Below, piece by piece: positions 27,804-36,257 of a DNA stretch of 64,000 nucleotides. Both the position numbers and the translations under genes were made by a program. The notes beneath the pieces are model-generated. The model was not told the origin of the DNA and searched no databases. It was given only the letters and a program-made list of their open reading frames with translations. The DNA lies in NCBI RefSeq assembly GCF_013128195.2, contig NZ_CP053452.2, positions 620,001-684,000 on the forward strand. Direction: 5' to 3'. This DNA is from Frigoriglobus tundricola (lineage in GTDB: Bacteria; Planctomycetota; Planctomycetia; Gemmatales; Gemmataceae). How positions within the stretch are numbered: the stretch's first letter is position 1; the number at the start of each line of letters is the position of its first letter.

Positions 27804-29096
27804 ATGTCCGCAATGCCCCCGGCCCAGCCGGCGTCGAACCCGTTCATCAGTTCCCCGACGTATTTGATGGCCTGCCAGCAGTTGCGGCAGGTCGCACGTG
27901 AGACCGAGCTGGACGAGGGCGTGGCCGAGCGCCTGATGCTGCCCAAGCGGTCGCAGATCGTGTCCATCCCCGTGCGGATGGAGGACGGGCGCACCGAGGT
28001 GTTCGTCGGGTACCGCGTGCAGCACTCGCTCACCAGCGGCGCGAGCAAGGGCGGCCTGCGGTACGCCAAGAACGTCGATCTCGGCGAGGTCGCGGCGCTC
28101 GCCATGTGGATGAGTTGGAAGTGCGGCATCATGAACCTGCCGTTCGGCGGGGCCAAGGGCGGCATCGCGGTCGACCCGGCCGAGTTGCGCGGCGGGGAGA
28201 AGGAGCGGCTCACCCGCCGCTTCACGGACGAGATCCAGAACATCATCGGCCCGCGGGTGGACGTGATGGCCCCCGACATGGGGACCGACGAGCAGACGAT
28301 GGCGTGGATCTACGACACGTACTCGATGAAGGTCGGGTACGCGTGCCCCGAGATCGTGACCGGCAAGCCCGTCGAACTGGGCGGGTGCGTCGGCCGCAAG
28401 GAGGCCACCGGCCGCGGCGTCGTGTACTGCATCACCGAAGCGCTCAACGAGCTCCGCATCAACCCCGAGACGGCGACCGCCGTCGTGCAGGGGTTCGGCA
28501 ACGTCGGGTCGGTCACGAGCGAAGAGCTGGTCAAGATCGGCGCGAAGGTGATCGCCATCGGTGACCGGTACGGCGCGATCCGCAACGACCGGGGCATCAA
28601 CGTCGCCAAGCTGCTCGCCTACCAGAGCACGAACGAGCGGAAAACGGTCGTCGGGTTCCCCGAGGCGGAGGCGATCCCGGACGCGGAGCTGTTCACCACG
28701 CCCTGCACGGTGCTGGTTCCGGCCGCGATGGAGCGGGTCATCACCGGCGAAAACGCGAACAAACTGAAGTGCCGCGTGCTGGCCGAGGGCGCGAACGGCC
28801 CGACCGACCCCGCGGCCGACGCCATCCTCGCCCGGTCGGACATTTTCCTCATCCCGGACGTGCTGTGCAACGCGGGCGGCGTGACCGTCTCGTACTTCGA
28901 ATGGGTGCAGGACCTCGCCCAGTTCATGTGGGACGAGGAGGAGGTCAACTCGCAGTTGAAAAAACAGATGCTCCGGGCGTTCACCCGGGTCCGCGAGGAG
29001 GCCAAGAAGCGGAAGGTCACGAACCGCACGGCCGCACTCAGCATCGGGGTCCAGAAGGTGGCGCGGGAGAAGGCCAAGCGCGGCCTCTACCCGTGA
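27804..29096 (+). CDS. gdhA: Glutamate dehydrogenase (Glu/Leu/Phe/Val dehydrogenase family)
   Basis: This 430-residue enzyme oxidatively deaminates glutamate to 2-oxoglutarate and ammonia, or the reverse. The substrate-binding block LPFGGAKGGIAVDP contains the catalytic lysine, and APDMGTDEQTMAWIYD and GRKEATGRGVVYC are hexameric GDH signatures. The dinucleotide fold reads VVQGFGNVGSVTSEELVKIGAKVIAIGD, and LAEGANGPTDPAAD follows. The length fits NAD-type small hexameric GDH. No specificity-determining residue can be assigned confidently between NAD and NADP. Confidence 0.95.
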   Translation: MSAMPPAQPASNPFISSPTYLMACQQLRQVARETELDEGVAERLMLPKRSQIVSIPVRMEDGRTEVFVGYRVQHSLTSGASKGGLRYAKNVDLGEVAALAMWMSWKCGIMNLPFGGAKGGIAVDPAELRGGEKERLTRRFTDEIQNIIGPRVDVMAPDMGTDEQTMAWIYDTYSMKVGYACPEIVTGKPVELGGCVGRKEATGRGVVYCITEALNELRINPETATAVVQGFGNVGSVTSEELVKIGAKVIAIGDRYGAIRNDRGINVAKLLAYQSTNERKTVVGFPEAEAIPDAELFTTPCTVLVPAAMERVITGENANKLKCRVLAEGANGPTDPAADAILARSDIFLIPDVLCNAGGVTVSYFEWVQDLAQFMWDEEEVNSQLKKQMLRAFTRVREEAKKRKVTNRTAALSIGVQKVAREKAKRGLYP

Positions 29097-29310
29097 GCCG
29101 CCTCCGCTCGTTCCGAACGGGCCGGTCGGGGTCCGCACCCGCGTGCCGCGGCGCGCGGGCGCGGCCCCGCCCGCACACTTCGCTCCGCCCCTCAACTCTC
29201 ATATCATCACCTCGCGCCTCGGGCGAGTGACGTCACCGGGTGTGACACGCCCCCCGCCGTTCGATGGGTCGGAACCGAGCAGCGTGGATCGGCCCTTTTT
29301 TTTGCACCAT

Positions 29311-29333
29311 GACCGGAGGGCGTTCCTCCGGTC
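29311..29333 (+). promoter_or_regulatory. Leader hairpin just upstream of a membrane-protein gene
   Basis: GACCGGAGG (29311-29319) pairs perfectly with CCTCCGGTC (29325-29333) around GCGTT. It lies two bases before an AGAGGAG ribosome site and 16 bases before the GTG start. An 8-T run precedes it instead of following it, so it is not a standard terminator and might affect translation. Confidence 0.4.
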
Positions 29334-29348
29334 AGAGGAGATTGTTCG

Positions 29349-30881
29349 GTGAGCGGAAGCCCCAGTGATCCGATCCCGCGAGCCGAGCCCGCCGGCCCGA
29401 CCGGCGCGGCCGCATCGCCCCGGTGGGTTCGGCTCCTGGTGTTCGCCGCCTTCTGCGCGGCGGCCCTCGTGTTGCTCCGGGACGTGGGACACGGGCGCCG
29501 GCCGCGCCTCGTCGGAGACATCTGGGAGCACTGGCTCATTGCCGAATCGTTCCACAGTCACGGCACCCCCGACCTGCAACCGCAAGACATGGACGCCGTG
29601 TACGCCGAAGCGCGGCGCCACGGCCTCGTCCCGCCGCCCAAACCGTACGCCTACGAGACCGCTCCCGACGGTCGGTTGTACGGGATGCACTTCTGGGCTT
29701 ACGCCGCGTGTGGGGTGCCGGCCAAAGCGTACCTCCACTGGGCGGGTCAGTGCGAACTGGCCTGGCCCGCCCTGTCCAACGCGATGTGGTTCCTCCTCGC
29801 GATCGGAACCGTCCTGTTCGGCTCGTCGCGCCCCCCCGGAGAGCGGTTCGCCTTGGTCGGGCTCGCGGCGGCCGGTCCGGCCTGGCACTACGTGGCCTGG
29901 TCCGGGTCCGAACTGTTCAGTTGGGCGTTCGTTCTGATCGGGGTGTCGGCCTACCGGGACCGACGGTACGGCTGGGCGGGAGCCGCCGCCGGCGCGGCCG
30001 CCCTCCAGAACCCGCCCATCATCCTGTTCGGCGGGGTGGCGGTTCTGGCGGCCCTCGTCGAGCGCCGGTGGCGGTGCGCCGCCGGGGCGACCGCGGGGAC
30101 CGCGATCGGGCTCCTGCCCTACGCGTTCTTCCTGTACCACTTCGGGAAGCCGAACCTCATCGCCGTCGATCACGTCCGCACCGAATACGTCTCCTGGATC
30201 CGGGGCTGGAGTCAACTGACGGACCTGAGCCAAGGGCTCTTGCCGTTCGCCCCGGTGGTCCTCGCGGCCGGGGTGTTCGGGGCGGGCCGGCTCGCCGCCG
30301 GCCGCGACCCCCGCGGGCTGTTACTGCTGGTCGCGACCGTTGGCGTGGCGGTCGGCACGCAGGTGTCGCAGAACTGGAACTCCTCGTGCGACGGATTGCA
30401 ACGGTACCTGGTGTGGCTGATCCCGCTGGTGGCCGGGGTCGCGGTGGCCGGGATCGCGCCGGCCGGCGCGGGCGGGCCGCGGTTGTGGGCGCTGGGGGCG
30501 ACGGCGGTACTCATCCAGTCGGGCCTGATAACGGCCTACGCGAAAACCGGCGCGACCGCCGAAGGGTACCTCGGCCACAGCAAAATGGCCAAGTGGGTGC
30601 TGACCCGTTACCCGGAGGGCTACTGGGCCGAGTACGAGGTGTTCATCGAGCGCACGCGGCACTCCGACGATTGGCCACTGACCCCGTCCGAGTACCCCGT
30701 CGGGTTCGTCCGCGGCGACGGGACGGTGAGTAAAATGCTGCTCGATCCGGAGAGCGTGGAGAACGTGGCCGCGCGTTACCAGGTCGATCCCGGTTACATG
30801 ACCGAACTGCGGGCCGAAGCGGCCGGCCGGACCGGGCTGTTCTACGCCCACCCGCCCCACGGGGCGGTGCGTGTCCGTTAG
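29349..30881 (+). CDS. Multipass membrane protein of unknown function
   Basis: GTG 29349 with a near ribosome site gives 510 residues. A short cytoplasmic tail precedes about ten hydrophobic helices (WVRLLVFAAFCAAALVLLRD; AMWFLLAIGTVLFGS; WAGAAAGAAALQNPPIILFGG; GLLPYAFFLYHF and others). The first loop holds VGDIWEHWLIAESFHSHGTPDLQ, reminiscent of the acidic first lumenal loop of GT-C glycosyltransferases. The C-terminal domain of about 100 residues is soluble. Its architecture parallels the frameshifted neighbour at 25175, and both may act in envelope glycan assembly. No family is firmly recognised. Confidence 0.75.
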   Translation: MSGSPSDPIPRAEPAGPTGAAASPRWVRLLVFAAFCAAALVLLRDVGHGRRPRLVGDIWEHWLIAESFHSHGTPDLQPQDMDAVYAEARRHGLVPPPKPYAYETAPDGRLYGMHFWAYAACGVPAKAYLHWAGQCELAWPALSNAMWFLLAIGTVLFGSSRPPGERFALVGLAAAGPAWHYVAWSGSELFSWAFVLIGVSAYRDRRYGWAGAAAGAAALQNPPIILFGGVAVLAALVERRWRCAAGATAGTAIGLLPYAFFLYHFGKPNLIAVDHVRTEYVSWIRGWSQLTDLSQGLLPFAPVVLAAGVFGAGRLAAGRDPRGLLLLVATVGVAVGTQVSQNWNSSCDGLQRYLVWLIPLVAGVAVAGIAPAGAGGPRLWALGATAVLIQSGLITAYAKTGATAEGYLGHSKMAKWVLTRYPEGYWAEYEVFIERTRHSDDWPLTPSEYPVGFVRGDGTVSKMLLDPESVENVAARYQVDPGYMTELRAEAAGRTGLFYAHPPHGAVRVR

Positions 30882-31548
30882 TTTTGTCGCCCCCCTCGAC
30901 GTCCGAACCCCGACCCGGTGCGCGCGTTCGCTCAGCGTTCGTTGCGCCGTTCGAACTGGCTCCGCGCACCGGAGAAGTCCGAGTGAGCGGGCGGGTCAAC
31001 GCCTCACGGCCGTGCCCGCCACGGTCAGTTGGGGAACCCGAGTGACCGTGGCGAACTGGGTGACTTCCTGTTGACAAGGAACGCGGGGGACGGGTATCCA
31101 GCGCGAAGGGGACCGTGATCCGCGAGCCGTCAGGTTACAAACCGATTGCGGATCTCGTTCTTGAACTCCGGTCCCGAGTGAAAGCGCTCGGCCCGGGAAC
31201 CGACGAACAGGCCGGGGGGAAACGGGCGCGATCGCTCGTCCTCGAGAGTTGCGACCCGGTCGGGCCGACCGGCGCCGCGGGGGACGGGTTTTCGGTCACG
31301 CCGGGCGCGGCCCGTGACGGCCGAACGACCTCGGTGGCGCGCGGAACCGTTCGGAGTGTAGTGATGGTGGCGCGAAAAAAGCGCGGAAACCGGGCGGTAT
31401 CGGCCGTCGTGCAACTTGTTTTTCACCGTCCCTGCGTTACGATTCGTTCTTAAAGCGTTCTCGTCTCGGCGCGCGCCGCCGGTCGAGTCGCACCCGCGAG
31501 CCGGCCCCTGCGTGGAGCCGACCCGGGATTCGCGGACCCCTGGAGGTC
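30882..31548. other. Intergenic region upstream of kamA-like gene
   Basis: No convincing gene is seen in these 667 bases. A GTG frame at 31115-31453 (112 codons) has no family resemblance and biased composition. A TTGACA..TATCCA pair is listed separately. Confidence 0.55.
31071..31100 (+). promoter_or_regulatory. Candidate promoter in the kamA upstream region
   Basis: TTGACA (31071-31076) and TATCCA (31095-31100) are separated by 18 bases. If used, it gives a leader of about 440 nt before the aminomutase gene, or drives the doubtful frame at 31115. Confidence 0.35.
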
Positions 31549-33057
31549 ATGCGGCGTATGTTCGAGTCCGACGCCCGACGCGCCCTCGCCACCGCCGTGC
31601 AGCCGGCGGCGACCGCGTTCGAGGATGAAGAGCCTCCGAGTCAGCCGCGCAGACACCCGCAGTGGAAGGACGTCCCCCACGAACAATGGGACGATTGGCG
31701 GTGGCAGACCCACAACGCCGTCCGGTCCGTGCGCCAACTGCGCCACCTCCTCAGCTTCACACCCGCCGAACTGGAAGCGCTGGGCCGTCTGGAGGGCGAG
31801 TACAAGCTCGCCATCCCGCCGTACTACTTCTCGCTCATCGACCCCCGCGACCCGAACGACCCGATCCGCCTCCAGTCGGTGCCGTCGCCGCTCGAAGCCG
31901 AGAACCCGTCCGGCTACGAACTCGACGACCCGCTCGAAGAGGACAAGGACTCGCCGGTGCCGGGGCTCACGCACCGGTACCCGGACCGCGCGCTGCTCAT
32001 CACCACGCCCAACTGCTCGATGTACTGCCGGTACTGCACGCGGAAGCGTGCGACCCTCACCCGCGGCGGGTGGGAGGGCGTCAGTGCCGACGACGAGCGG
32101 ATGATCGATTACGTCCGCTCCCACCGCGAGATCCGCGACGTCATCGTGTCCGGCGGCGACCCGCTCACGCTCCCGGTGAGCAAGCTCCGGTTCTACCTCG
32201 AGAACCTCAAGGCCATCGACCACGTTGACGTGATCCGCATCGGCACCCGCGTGCCGGTGACGCTCCCGCAGCGGTTGTACGATCCGGAGCTGATCGAGCT
32301 GCTCGCCTCCGCCGAGAAGGTCTACATCCAGACGCACTTCAACCACCCGCGCGAGGTGACCCCCGAGGCGGTCCGCGTCTGCAAGGCGCTGCTCCGGGCC
32401 GGGATGCCGATCAACAACCATTCCGTGCTCCTCAAGGGCGTGAACGACGACCTCGGCACCATGCGGTCTCTGCTCCGCGGGCTGCTCCGGGCAAAGGTGC
32501 GGCCGTACTACCTGTTCCACTGCGACCCGGTGACGGGGGCCGGCCACTTCCGGACGAGCGTGTGGAAGGGCCTGGAGATCATGGAGGGGCTGCGCGGGCA
32601 CATGAGCGGGATCGGGATCCCGACCTATGTGGTCGACAGCCCGCACGGCGGCGGGAAGATCCCGATGATGCCGAACTACCTCGTCTCCATGTCCGACGAC
32701 GCGGTGGTGCTGCGCAACTACGAGGGGCTCCTCATCCGCTACCAGGCGGAGGACAAGCCGGCCGCGAACGGTCAGCCGACCAACACCCGGGGCGTGAGCG
32801 GCCTGCTCCAAGGTGACAAGACCGTCCTGATCCCCGAGCAGAACGAGCGGATGGCCCGGCGGAAGCCGCGCGTGGTCCGCGACGGGTGCGGCGGCGATTC
32901 GGACGCGAGCGACCTCGGCGGCGAAGGTAACACCGACGGCGGGGCGCTGCGCCCGATCATCCCCCTCCCCATGCTCAACGGGAACGGGCACGCCAACGGG
33001 AACGGAAACTCGAACGGTAACGGCCACGGCCACGGGCAAGCCGCGTCCAACGGTTGA
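31549..33057 (+). CDS. kamA: Lysine 2,3-aminomutase-like radical SAM enzyme
   Basis: This is a 502-residue protein. Radical SAM cysteines C156-x3-C160-x2-C163 (CSMYCRYC) bind the 4Fe-4S cluster. The PLP-binding lysine sits in SPHGGGKIPMMPNY at about K370. KamA converts L-lysine to L-beta-lysine by PLP-mediated 1,2-amino migration. The core to about residue 425 is typical, including VSGGDPLTLP and HFNHPREVTPEA. The last 75 residues are unusual: a polar linker, then a tail built of Asn-Gly and His-Gly repeats (NGNGHANGNGNSNGNGHGHG). No EF-P or EpmA gene is adjacent, so it is more likely metabolic (beta-lysine) than EpmB. Confidence 0.92.
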   Translation: MRRMFESDARRALATAVQPAATAFEDEEPPSQPRRHPQWKDVPHEQWDDWRWQTHNAVRSVRQLRHLLSFTPAELEALGRLEGEYKLAIPPYYFSLIDPRDPNDPIRLQSVPSPLEAENPSGYELDDPLEEDKDSPVPGLTHRYPDRALLITTPNCSMYCRYCTRKRATLTRGGWEGVSADDERMIDYVRSHREIRDVIVSGGDPLTLPVSKLRFYLENLKAIDHVDVIRIGTRVPVTLPQRLYDPELIELLASAEKVYIQTHFNHPREVTPEAVRVCKALLRAGMPINNHSVLLKGVNDDLGTMRSLLRGLLRAKVRPYYLFHCDPVTGAGHFRTSVWKGLEIMEGLRGHMSGIGIPTYVVDSPHGGGKIPMMPNYLVSMSDDAVVLRNYEGLLIRYQAEDKPAANGQPTNTRGVSGLLQGDKTVLIPEQNERMARRKPRVVRDGCGGDSDASDLGGEGNTDGGALRPIIPLPMLNGNGHANGNGNSNGNGHGHGQAASNG

Positions 33058-33075
33058 CCCGCTCACTCGGTTCCC

Positions 33076-33106
33076 AACAACCCCAGGCTCCGAGCCTGGG
33101 GTTGTT
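33076..33106 (+). terminator. Intrinsic terminator after the kamA-like gene
   Basis: AACAACCCCAGGCTC (33076-33090) pairs with GAGCCTGGGGTTGTT (33092-33106), followed by TGTT. It starts 19 bases after the stop codon. It can also work on the other strand, where AACAA forms the tail. Confidence 0.8.
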
Positions 33107-33179
33107 TGTTCCGGCCCGACGTCCTTCCCGCCCCCCGAGGTACTGCGGCGTCTGGCGATCCGCATTCCGAACGTTCCGA

Positions 33180-33289
33180 GTGTGGTCCGCTCGCTCCGCG
33201 AGCGGTGCGCCACCCCGAGACGGCGGCTGCGGAATGCTCGTGCCGACGGCACTCGGGACGCAACCGCTCGCGGAGCGAGCGGACCACAC
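33180..33289. repeat. Perfect 27-bp inverted repeat element
   Basis: 33180-33206 (GTGTGGTCCGCTCGCTCCGC onward) is the exact reverse complement of 33263-33289. 56 bases lie between. Each arm contains its own small palindrome (CGCTC..GAGCG). It sits in the intergenic gap before the ATP-grasp gene. Confidence 0.85.
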
Positions 33290-33316
33290 TGTAGGCCCAA
33301 CCCGGAGGAACCGGTC

Positions 33317-34339
33317 GTGCGAATCGGAATCGCGTGTACCCTGAAGCCGAACGGGCCGCTCCCCGCCGGCGCGCCGGACGACCTCCACGAGGAGTTCGAT
33401 TCGCCCGTCACCGTCACCGCCATCGCCGACGTGTTTCGCGCGTTGGGTCACACGGTTGACGAACTCGGCGACGGCCGCGAGTTCCTCGAAGCCGTGCTCA
33501 AGAACCCGCCGGACCTCGTGTTCAACTTCGCGGAGGGGGCCGGGGTGAGCCGCTCGCGCGAGTCCCGCGTGCCGGCCGCCTGTGAGATGCTCGGCATCCC
33601 GTACACGGGTTCCGACCCGCTCGCGCTCGGGGTCGCGCTCGACAAGGACATGACCCGCCGGTTCGCGGAGTCCCTCGGTGTGACCGTCCCGAAGGGGATC
33701 ACCCTCGCGGTCGTGCCGGGCGAATACGACGGCGATTATGCCGAGTTCCCGCCGATCCTCGAAGAAGCCGGGCTCCCGCTGCCGGTGATCGCGAAACCGA
33801 CCTGTGAGGGGTCGAGCAAGGGCATCCGCAACCGCTGCCTCATCAAAACGGCCGCCGAGTTCGGCCCCACCGTCGTCGGGCTCTGGAGGGACTACCAGCA
33901 ACCGGTGCTGGTCGAAGAGTTCATCGCGGGCGACGAGGTGACGATCGGACTCGTCGGCAACGACCCGCCGCAGTCGATCGGCATCATGCACGTGATCCCG
34001 AAGGCGCCTTCGGCGGACTTCGTTTACAGCCTGGAGGTGAAACGCAACTGGCACGACGCCGTGGACTACGTGGCCCCCGCGAAGCTTCCCCCGGCGTTGA
34101 CCCGCGCTATTGAGGCCGACGCGATGGCCGTGTATGTGGGGCTCGGGTGCCGCGACCTCGCGCGCCTCGACTTCCGTATTCGCGACGGTGTGCCGTACTT
34201 CCTGGAAGTGAACCCGCTGCCCGGCCTGAACCCCGATTCCAGCGACCTGTGCTACCTGGCCTACCGCATGGGGCTGACGTACCCGCAACTAATCGGCATG
34301 ATCCTCGATGCCGCGGTAACGAGGTGCCGGCTGGCATAA
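33317..34339 (+). CDS. D-alanine--D-alanine ligase-like ATP-grasp protein
   Basis: Start GTG 33317 is set by a GGAGGA ribosome site 8 bases upstream and gives 340 residues. The N-terminal domain reads VRIGIACTLKP and LVFNFAEGAGVSRSRESRVPAACEMLGIPYTGSDPLALGVALDKDMTRR, like Ddl's GxxGEdG region. The ATP-grasp core has PVIAKPTCEGSSKGIRN and VLVEEFIAGDEVTIGLVGN, with metal-binding LARLDFRIRDGVPYFLEVNPLPGLNP. It lacks a few Ddl substrate-binding residues, so a related carboxylate-amine ligase is possible. It is probably transcribed alone. Confidence 0.85.
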   Translation: MRIGIACTLKPNGPLPAGAPDDLHEEFDSPVTVTAIADVFRALGHTVDELGDGREFLEAVLKNPPDLVFNFAEGAGVSRSRESRVPAACEMLGIPYTGSDPLALGVALDKDMTRRFAESLGVTVPKGITLAVVPGEYDGDYAEFPPILEEAGLPLPVIAKPTCEGSSKGIRNRCLIKTAAEFGPTVVGLWRDYQQPVLVEEFIAGDEVTIGLVGNDPPQSIGIMHVIPKAPSADFVYSLEVKRNWHDAVDYVAPAKLPPALTRAIEADAMAVYVGLGCRDLARLDFRIRDGVPYFLEVNPLPGLNPDSSDLCYLAYRMGLTYPQLIGMILDAAVTRCRLA

Positions 34340-34366
34340 TCGGGACGTCTTTCGGGAGAACTTGCC

Positions 34367-34971
34367 GTGCCGTTCGCGACTGGACGCGGGTGCCTTCGGG
34401 CACGTTTCACAACTTCCATTTGCGGTGGCAGGCCGCAATGACGTCTGCCCTGAACGGCGGTGCTCTGCCGAACGGCTACTTTGCGGTGATCGAGCCGCGC
34501 GACGGTGGCCCCGTTCCGACGTCCTGGCGATCCAACTCCTTCCTCCCCCGGCGCCGATCAGGGACGCACCCGGCGGCCTTCCGGTAGCAACAGCACCACC
34601 CAAGACGCGGTTCGTGGTGCACACCGAGCCGGCCATCTATGCCCGAAAAGCCCCCGAATCACAGTGCGCGACGAGTTGGGCGAAGTGGTGACCGTCATCA
34701 AAATCGTTTCGCCGGGAAACAAGGACACTGAGAATTCGATCCAGGAGGAGCCATTTGAACTGCCGGCCGACTCGCAACTCACCGCCGGCGGGTACAGCGC
34801 CGAAGACCTACGGGATACATCGAACCTTTCCCAGTGGGCGAAGTATTACCCGATGTGCCCTTGTTTCTCCGCGACGAACGGTACGTGCCTGTCCGCTCGA
34901 AGCAGTTACCTGGCGACCTGGGCCGTGATGCCTACCACATCCGACGGTTGCATGAGACCGTTAACGGGTGA
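34367..34971 (+). pseudogene. Decayed DUF4058 family gene
   Basis: Fragments of the DUF4058 family appear in successive frames. The first reads RDWTRVPSGTFHNFHLRWQAAM (about 34372-34510), then SDVLAIQLLPPPAPIRDAPGG to HTEPAIYARKA (about 34520-34650), then RITVRDELGEVVTVIKIVSPGNKD to SYLATWAVMP (about 34650-34932), then AYHIRRLHETVNG ending at 34971. At least three frameshifts and an internal deletion of about 45 residues after SIQ are needed to explain it. The first codon GTG 34367 needs one more base to join the frame. Confidence 0.75.
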
Positions 34972-35360
34972 CGTATGGCCCCTATTCGCTACGTGCCAGC
35001 GTTACCGGATGTCGGCATCTCCGTACAGCCGATCCGGCGCGCGGCAGGCCGAGCGCGGGGGTCGGCCCGCCGTGGCGGTGTCCGGCGCCGCGGCGTCCCT
35101 TGCCCGAACGCAAACCCGACCCACCTCTGAATCGTCTTATCAGTGCAGCAGGTGCCGGGGCTACTTCAGTCGGCGCCCGTCGGACTTTTGGGACGACGAG
35201 GCGCTCGCCGAAGAGGCCCGTGCCAATTGCCGGCGTACCGGCGGTAGCGGTCGTGCATAATTTCGCGCCACCGGTTCGAACGAAGTCGCGCGTGAATGAA
35301 ATCGCGCTCACAAGCCGAGAAGCGGTGAGCCGAATGGATGCTTACCCACGAGGACGCATC

Positions 35361-35795
35361 ATGACCCGGTTCGCAATCGCGGCGGTTCTGGCCGTCGTGT
35401 TCGCTCAGGCAGTGGGAGCCCAACCGGCTCCGGCCGCGTCACCCATCAGCCCGGTCCCCCCCGGCACGCTCCCGTCGAGTACGATTCCGCCGGGCACGGT
35501 TCCCCCGGGCACGCCGCTACCCCCGCCGCCGCCGCCGGCCGTTTATCAACCGGACGTGTACGTACCCCCCGGCGCACCGCCGGGTCCCGCGATTCCGTAC
35601 CACAAAAACACCGGCTTGGTCGTCGGTGCTTACGGGTTTTATCCCTACGACACCGGGGAGTGGCTACTGGGCGGCTCCGAGGGGGTCACCCGTTCGCGGG
35701 GTTCCTTCACGATGGTTTATCCCGCGCCAAAGGCCACCGCGTCCGTGCCATGTGCTGACACGAGTGGACACAAGCACGGTTTCTTCCGGCGCTGA
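35361..35795 (+). CDS. Small secreted proline-rich protein
   Basis: This is a 144-residue protein. A clear signal peptide (MTRFAIAAVLAVVFAQAVGAQP) is followed by a proline, glycine and threonine-rich repeat region (PVPPGTLPSSTIPPGTVPPG, then PPPPPP) and a tyrosine and glycine-rich C-terminus (GLVVGAYGFYPYDTGEWLLGG). It has two cysteine or histidine-poor ends and no known domain. It is probably an exported or cell-wall-associated small protein. A GAGGACGC sequence precedes the start. Confidence 0.65.
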   Translation: MTRFAIAAVLAVVFAQAVGAQPAPAASPISPVPPGTLPSSTIPPGTVPPGTPLPPPPPPAVYQPDVYVPPGAPPGPAIPYHKNTGLVVGAYGFYPYDTGEWLLGGSEGVTRSRGSFTMVYPAPKATASVPCADTSGHKHGFFRR

Positions 35796-36257
35796 CAGTT
35801 GAGGCCCGATGTGAGAAACAGCGGATATCAGCGCCGGCGCGAATGCGACGCGGATCTGGTGTCGATACGGTAGTTCCGCCCTGGACGAACACCCGTTAGA
35901 ATCGCGGGTAAAGCGGAGTGCAGACGTACTGCACAAGGAATTCTGTTCCTAACATCATATTCGCGCAGCCTTTGGGCTGAGTGATCCGGTTAGAAAACGT
36001 TTGCGCGGAGCGACGGGTCGCGAGAGACGAACAAACTGAGTAAAGCAGCACTGGGTCCGCATTTTCATGTCCTTCTCATTTACTTCTGACATGCTAACAA
36101 AACCCAGGCCGCGCCGTTGTTATCGGACCCGCCGCTTCAAAACGCTTTCACAAGCGGACCCGTCCGCGATCAGAACTTTTTGATCCAGACGGTGTTCGTT
36201 TTTTTAAGTTAACCCACTCAAGACCGAACCGTTTCGTATTCTTCCAGGATTCTCACC
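35796..36257. other. Intergenic region upstream of the giant surface-protein gene
   Basis: No gene is seen in these 462 bases. Minor hairpins occur (GTGCAG..CTGCAC near 35920; CAGCC..GGCTG near 35967). The AT-rich stretch just before the start (36175-36215) probably contains promoter elements, but none can be named. Confidence 0.5.

Noticed and set aside
29311-29333. Hairpin read as an intrinsic terminator
   Set aside because: The T-run precedes it instead of following it, and the hairpin is next to a ribosome site.
31115-31453. GTG frame of 112 codons after a TTGACA/TATCCA pair
   Set aside because: No family resemblance, biased composition, and no clear ribosome site.
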